Program-made: the position numbers and the translations under genes | NCBI GenBank assembly: GCA_900128585.1 | Contig: LT642355.1 | Span: 1 to 21,547, forward strand | Source: Stramenopiles sp. TOSAG23-3 | Lineage: Eukaryota > Sar | Length of the DNA stretch: 21,547 nt | Direction: 5' to 3' | Shown here: positions 18,460 through 21,547 of the stretch, piece after piece | Layout: each line of letters opens with the position of its first letter | How positions within the stretch are numbered: the stretch's first letter is position 1 | Notes under the pieces: model-generated | Databases searched by the model: none | Told to the model about the DNA's origin: nothing | Seen by the model: only the letters and a program-made list of their open reading frames with translations

Positions 18460-18543
18460 TTTGCATTGCATAGTAGGCGAATAGTATCGGATTCTAATTG
18501 ATTTTGCATTGCGTAGTAGGCGAATAGTATGGGATTCTAATTC
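18460..18543. repeat. 43-base tandem duplication
   Basis: Two adjacent copies, starting at 18460 and 18503, both read TTTGCATTGC then TAGTAGGCGAATAGTAT then GGATTCTAATT, with few differences (for example CA versus CG). It is non-coding. Confidence 0.9.
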
Positions 18544-19343
18544 ATCACCATGTTATCTAGATGTTATCTATATGTTAATCCTATTCTAAGAAAGTGATTT
18601 AGAATAAAATATACTACACAGCATTGATGTTTTATTAAATAAGGGTATTTAATTTTAATCGTATACTAATTTCAATTCAAAAATACAATTTAAAACAATA
18701 GAAATTCTAACATAAATATATTTTTAATATTTGATATTAAATCCTTATATTATTGAAAGGGAATTAAAAAGAAGTTAGAAGAGGGAATATAATACGAAAT
18801 CGAATGGTCATGAATGAATTGGATAATATTATGTACTTTGTATTATTCGGGTCTTTATAGTTTGGTATTGTGTGTATATTGATTGTTTGTATAATAATAT
18901 GTATAAAAGGTTTTATTGGAGAAGAGAGTGCTGTGTTCTTAGGCTCGTATTTTACCATTTTATTTCCTATTACAAAATGGGATATATAAGTATAGAATTT
19001 TGTATACTTAAATATTAAATCGAACCAAGTTATACAACTTTTAACCAAATTAATCCACCTATTAATTATTTCATTTATATACAATATATAAGTACTAATT
19101 TATTCTTTCGATCGTTGGTTGTGAGTTTTCCTTTCAACTTGCCACTTTCCATGCTAAACCCTGCTAAGGCATTTTTGCTCGTTCGTTCTCTCCCAAACCC
19201 CAATGTTTTAATGTACTTGTATTTTCTTATTATTATTCTAATCTTCCTATCAAAAAAAAGAAAAAAGAAGTGATGGCCCACTCCCTCCCTCACTTTGTTT
19301 CTTTCTTTCTTCCTTCTTCTTTTGCTCCTTTTAGCTCCTCTTC

Positions 19344-19346
19344 NNN
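19344..19346. other. assembly gap (NNN)
   Basis: Three N lie between TCCTCTTC and AAAAGAAAAG, next to the long pyrimidine tract. The real distance across the gap is unknown, and positions to its right may be offset. Confidence 0.98.
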
Positions 19347-19377
19347 AAAAGAAAAGAGTCTTCACTGGCCTCAAATT

Positions 19378-19488
19378 AATTTCTTCTTTCTTCTCTTTCT
19401 TCTCTTTCTCTGTTTCTTTCTTTCTTTCTTTTCTTTCTTTCTTCTTCTCTTTCTCTGTTCCTTTCTCTGTTTCTTTCTTTCTTTCTTT

Positions 19489-19535
<47 letters not shown>

Positions 19536-19632
19536 CTGTTTCTTTCTTCTTTTCTTTCTTCTTTTCTTCTTTTCTTTCTTTCTTTGTTTCTTTGTTTCTT
19601 TTCTTTCTTTCTTTTCTTTCTTTCTTTCTTTC
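19378..19632. repeat. long (TTTC)n polypyrimidine tract
   Basis: About 250 bases are almost pure pyrimidine, built from TTTC units with TCTCTGTTTC interruptions that recur and suggest higher-order duplication. It is the opposite-strand counterpart of the GAAA tract at the left edge. Confidence 0.97.
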
Positions 19633-20092
19633 GACTTCTTCTTCGTTCGCGGTTAAAGCCTCACTCACTGTGTACCTCCTAATGTAAATTAATATCTATA
19701 GAGCTAGTATTTAAATTGTCACCCCTCTCTCCTTGGTTGCTGCTCATCAGAAGCCATCCATCTTTCTTCTTCGTTCTTCTTCTTCTATCTTCTATATCAT
19801 CATCCAGAAAATAATAATATGATGATGATAATATCATAATAAATTGCACTACTACTAGATTTTTTCTCACTGTTTATTATGAGATGTATGGGATCGAGAC
19901 TTTTTGCCTTGATTTCTTTTACGGATGGATTGAGATAGGGAAACGATAGCTTGTACATTGTGGTAGTTGAAGTGAACGAAAAATTATACATTAACATTTC
20001 ATATAGTGGTAGAAGAACAAAAGAATAGTTTGCTTTGCATTGTAGAGCTTTCCTCCCTTTCTTTTCCTCATCCTTGCTTCCCCCCCCATCCC

Positions 20093-20112
20093 CCGACCGA
20101 CCGACCGACCGA
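20093..20112. repeat. EIF3E: (CCGA)5 tetranucleotide repeat
   Basis: Five perfect CCGA units, preceded by a C8 run, end 13 bases before the eIF3e start codon. They would lie in its leader. Confidence 0.93.
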
Positions 20113-20125
20113 CCCTTCATTCAAT

Positions 20126-21547
20126 ATGGCCACCAGTGACAATGACGGTCAAGAGTTTGACCTGACCCAAACGATAGCCCCATTCTTGGACGTACACTTG
20201 ATGTTTCCTATTCTTGCACATCTAGAAGAAAGCAAGCTCTACCCGATCAACGACCTGTTGAAGGCCAAGCTGGAGCTCTTGGGGCCCACGAACATGCCCG
20301 ACTACGAGATCGAGACGCACCAGCAGGCGTACGGCACGACGTCCATCCCGGAGCAGCTGGAAGAAAAGAAGACGAAAGTGATGGAAAAGTTAGACGCCCT
20401 GCGCTCGAAGGCCGAGACGCTGCTTAACCTGATCGAGAACGACCAGGACAAGGTCAACCAGCTGAGAGAGAACGAAAACTTCAACATGGGCTACCTGAAG
20501 GCGAACCACGGCGTCACGGACGGGTCGCTGGAGGCCCTATGCAACTACGCGAAGGAATACTTCAATACGGGGAACTACGAGATGTCGTTGTACTACTTGG
20601 TGCACTACGTCCTTTTGGACGACCCAGTTTCGTCGGACGCCGCTTTCTCCGCGATGTGGGGCAAGCTCGCCTGCGAGATTTTGCTGTGCGACTGGGAGCA
20701 ATCCTGGGTCGACATGAAATACATAGCGGATGCGATTGATACAGAGAACGTGAGCCCACTGCTCACCCTGGAGAGGCGGGCATGGTTGCTGCATTGGGGA
20801 ATCTTCATATTTTTTAACCACAAGGAAGGCCGCGAGTACATTGTAGATTTTCTGTTCGAAAAGGAAAAGTACATGAACGCGCTCCAGATCTACTGCCCGT
20901 GGCTCCTTCGGTACCTGGCGGCGGCCGTCGTCACGAACAAGCGCCGCCGGGGCAGCGACATGTTGAGGAAGGTGGTCCGTATTACCCAGCAGGAAGGGTA
21001 CACGTACCAAGACCCCATCACGCGCTTCATCGAGTCGCTGTACATTGAATTCAATTTCCAGGGCGCCCAGGAAATGCTGAACGAGTGCGAGAAGGTCTTC
21101 AAGTGTGATTTTTTCCTAGGGCCGTACCGAGAAGAGTTTATGGAGAAAAGCCGTTTGCTTATATTTGAGACGTATTGTCGAATACACGAAAAGATTAACA
21201 TTGACATGCTCGCGGAGAAGTTAGGCACGAAGCAGGACGAGGCGGAGCGGTGGGTCGTCGACCTGATCCGCAACGCCCGGTTGAACGCAAAGATCAACTC
21301 GGAAGAAAAATACGTAGTCATGCAAGCAAAGTACCCCTCCATCTACCAGCAGGTTATGGAAAAAACGAAGAACCTGTCCTACACGACGTATGTGTTGGCG
21401 GACAACCTGCGCGAGTTTTTTACGGAGGCGCAGCAGAGGGCCGCGGACGAGAAAGTGAAGCGAGAAGCCGAGGAGCAGAAACTGAAGGAAGAGACCGAAG
21501 CGCTGAAGGAGAAGGAGGCCATGGAGCGGAAGCTTATGGAAGAGGAG
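20126..21547 (+). CDS. EIF3E: eIF3e (INT6) subunit of translation initiation factor 3, 3' end missing
   Basis: eIF3e is a PCI-domain core subunit of eIF3, which organises the 43S/48S initiation complex. From ATG 20126 the frame stays open for 474 codons to the window edge, so the gene is partial. Family features: FDLTQTIAPFLD (residues 11-22), FPIL and KLELLGPTNMPDY in the N-terminal eIF3 domain (to about 150), WGKLACEIL (178-186), RRAWLLHWGIFIFFNH (217-232), then the PCI domain (about 245-400) with SYTYQDPIT-like GYTYQDPITRFIES, FIFETFCRIH-like LIFETYCRIHEKI and AERWVVDLIRNARLNAKI. YQQVMEKTKNLS (407-418) corresponds to near the C-terminus of the roughly 445-residue animal protein. Here a Glu/Lys-rich helix continues past residue 430 and is still open at the edge. 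Confidence 0.96.
   Translation, partial: MATSDNDGQEFDLTQTIAPFLDVHLMFPILAHLEESKLYPINDLLKAKLELLGPTNMPDYEIETHQQAYGTTSIPEQLEEKKTKVMEKLDALRSKAETLLNLIENDQDKVNQLRENENFNMGYLKANHGVTDGSLEALCNYAKEYFNTGNYEMSLYYLVHYVLLDDPVSSDAAFSAMWGKLACEILLCDWEQSWVDMKYIADAIDTENVSPLLTLERRAWLLHWGIFIFFNHKEGREYIVDFLFEKEKYMNALQIYCPWLLRYLAAAVVTNKRRRGSDMLRKVVRITQQEGYTYQDPITRFIESLYIEFNFQGAQEMLNECEKVFKCDFFLGPYREEFMEKSRLLIFETYCRIHEKINIDMLAEKLGTKQDEAERWVVDLIRNARLNAKINSEEKYVVMQAKYPSIYQQVMEKTKNLSYTTYVLADNLREFFTEAQQRAADEKVKREAEEQKLKEETEALKEKEAMERKLMEEE

Larger units (their letters stand above)
18174..20125. other. 2-kb repeat-rich spacer between RPL27A and eIF3e
   Basis: There is no supported gene on either strand. It holds the RPL27A promoter end, AT-rich sequence, a 43-base tandem duplication, a 3-N gap, a 250-base CTTT/TTTC tract, a C8 run at 20080-20087 and CCGA repeats just before eIF3e. 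The long frames across the pyrimidine tract are low-complexity artefacts. Confidence 0.55.

Noticed and set aside
19075-19687. Long open frames across the pyrimidine tract on both strands, one crossing the N gap
   Set aside because: They are simple translations of the TTTC/GAAA repeat with Phe/Ser or Lys/Glu runs; no domain, no conserved start.
7507-20125. LST8, eIF2B-epsilon, RPL27A and eIF3e as a functional translation/TOR gene cluster
   Set aside because: They are interspersed with unrelated genes on both strands with separate spacers. All are common housekeeping genes, so co-occurrence is likely chance.

Overview
The window looks like nuclear DNA of a microbial eukaryote. It carries nine protein genes, including universal eukaryotic housekeeping genes (ribosomal protein uL15/RPL27A, eIF2B-epsilon, eIF3e, LST8, Gemin2). 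They are encoded in long, apparently intronless reading frames with mixed base composition, separated by very AT-rich spacers full of microsatellites. TAA, TAG and TGA all act as stops, so the standard code fits. Gene content and protein flavour (uL15, LST8, a secreted GH16 enzyme, an EF-hand polycystin channel) are compatible with a protist such as a stramenopile. That placement is inference, and no marker in the window decides it.

Layout. 1-598: a (GAAA)n microsatellite and 5' flank. 599-1852 (+): a nuclear-looking protein with two UBA domains. 1853-2424: spacer holding a short glycosidase-like fragment. 2425-4141 (+): a secreted GH16-family protein whose signal peptide is put out of frame by a run of 13 G. 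4870-5568 (+): a short Gemin2. 6208-6535 (-): a small coiled-coil protein with an internal frameshift. 7507-8505 (+): LST8. 9886-10341 (+): a secreted cysteine-rich, saposin-like protein. 10635-13980 (-): a large polycystin-2-like channel, split by a run of 9 C. 14842-16980 (+): eIF2B-epsilon. 17602-18048 (-): RPL27A. 18049-20125: a long repeat-rich spacer with a 3-N gap. 20126-21547 (+): eIF3e, cut off by the window edge.

Orientation. Neighbours alternate between convergent pairs (Gemin2/coiled-coil gene, saposin-like/polycystin, eIF2B-epsilon/RPL27A) and divergent pairs (coiled-coil gene/LST8, polycystin/eIF2B-epsilon, RPL27A/eIF3e). The genes do not form one pathway. Four of the nine (LST8, eIF2B-epsilon, RPL27A, eIF3e) do concern translation or its control by TOR, but I would not read a functional cluster into this.

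Most notable points. (1) Two otherwise good genes are each broken by exactly one extra base in a long G/C homopolymer, in a window with nine such runs. (2) The polycystin-like channel combines an N-terminal coiled coil and an unrecognised domain, an EF-hand, a PSI-like cysteine module inserted in the extracellular polycystin domain, and a changed selectivity-filter region. (3) Gemin2 lacks the N-terminal arm. (4) eIF3e has a charged helical C-terminal extension. (5) RPL27A may have a 5'-leader intron ending just before the start codon. I found no mobile element, CRISPR array, tRNA or rRNA that I could support.
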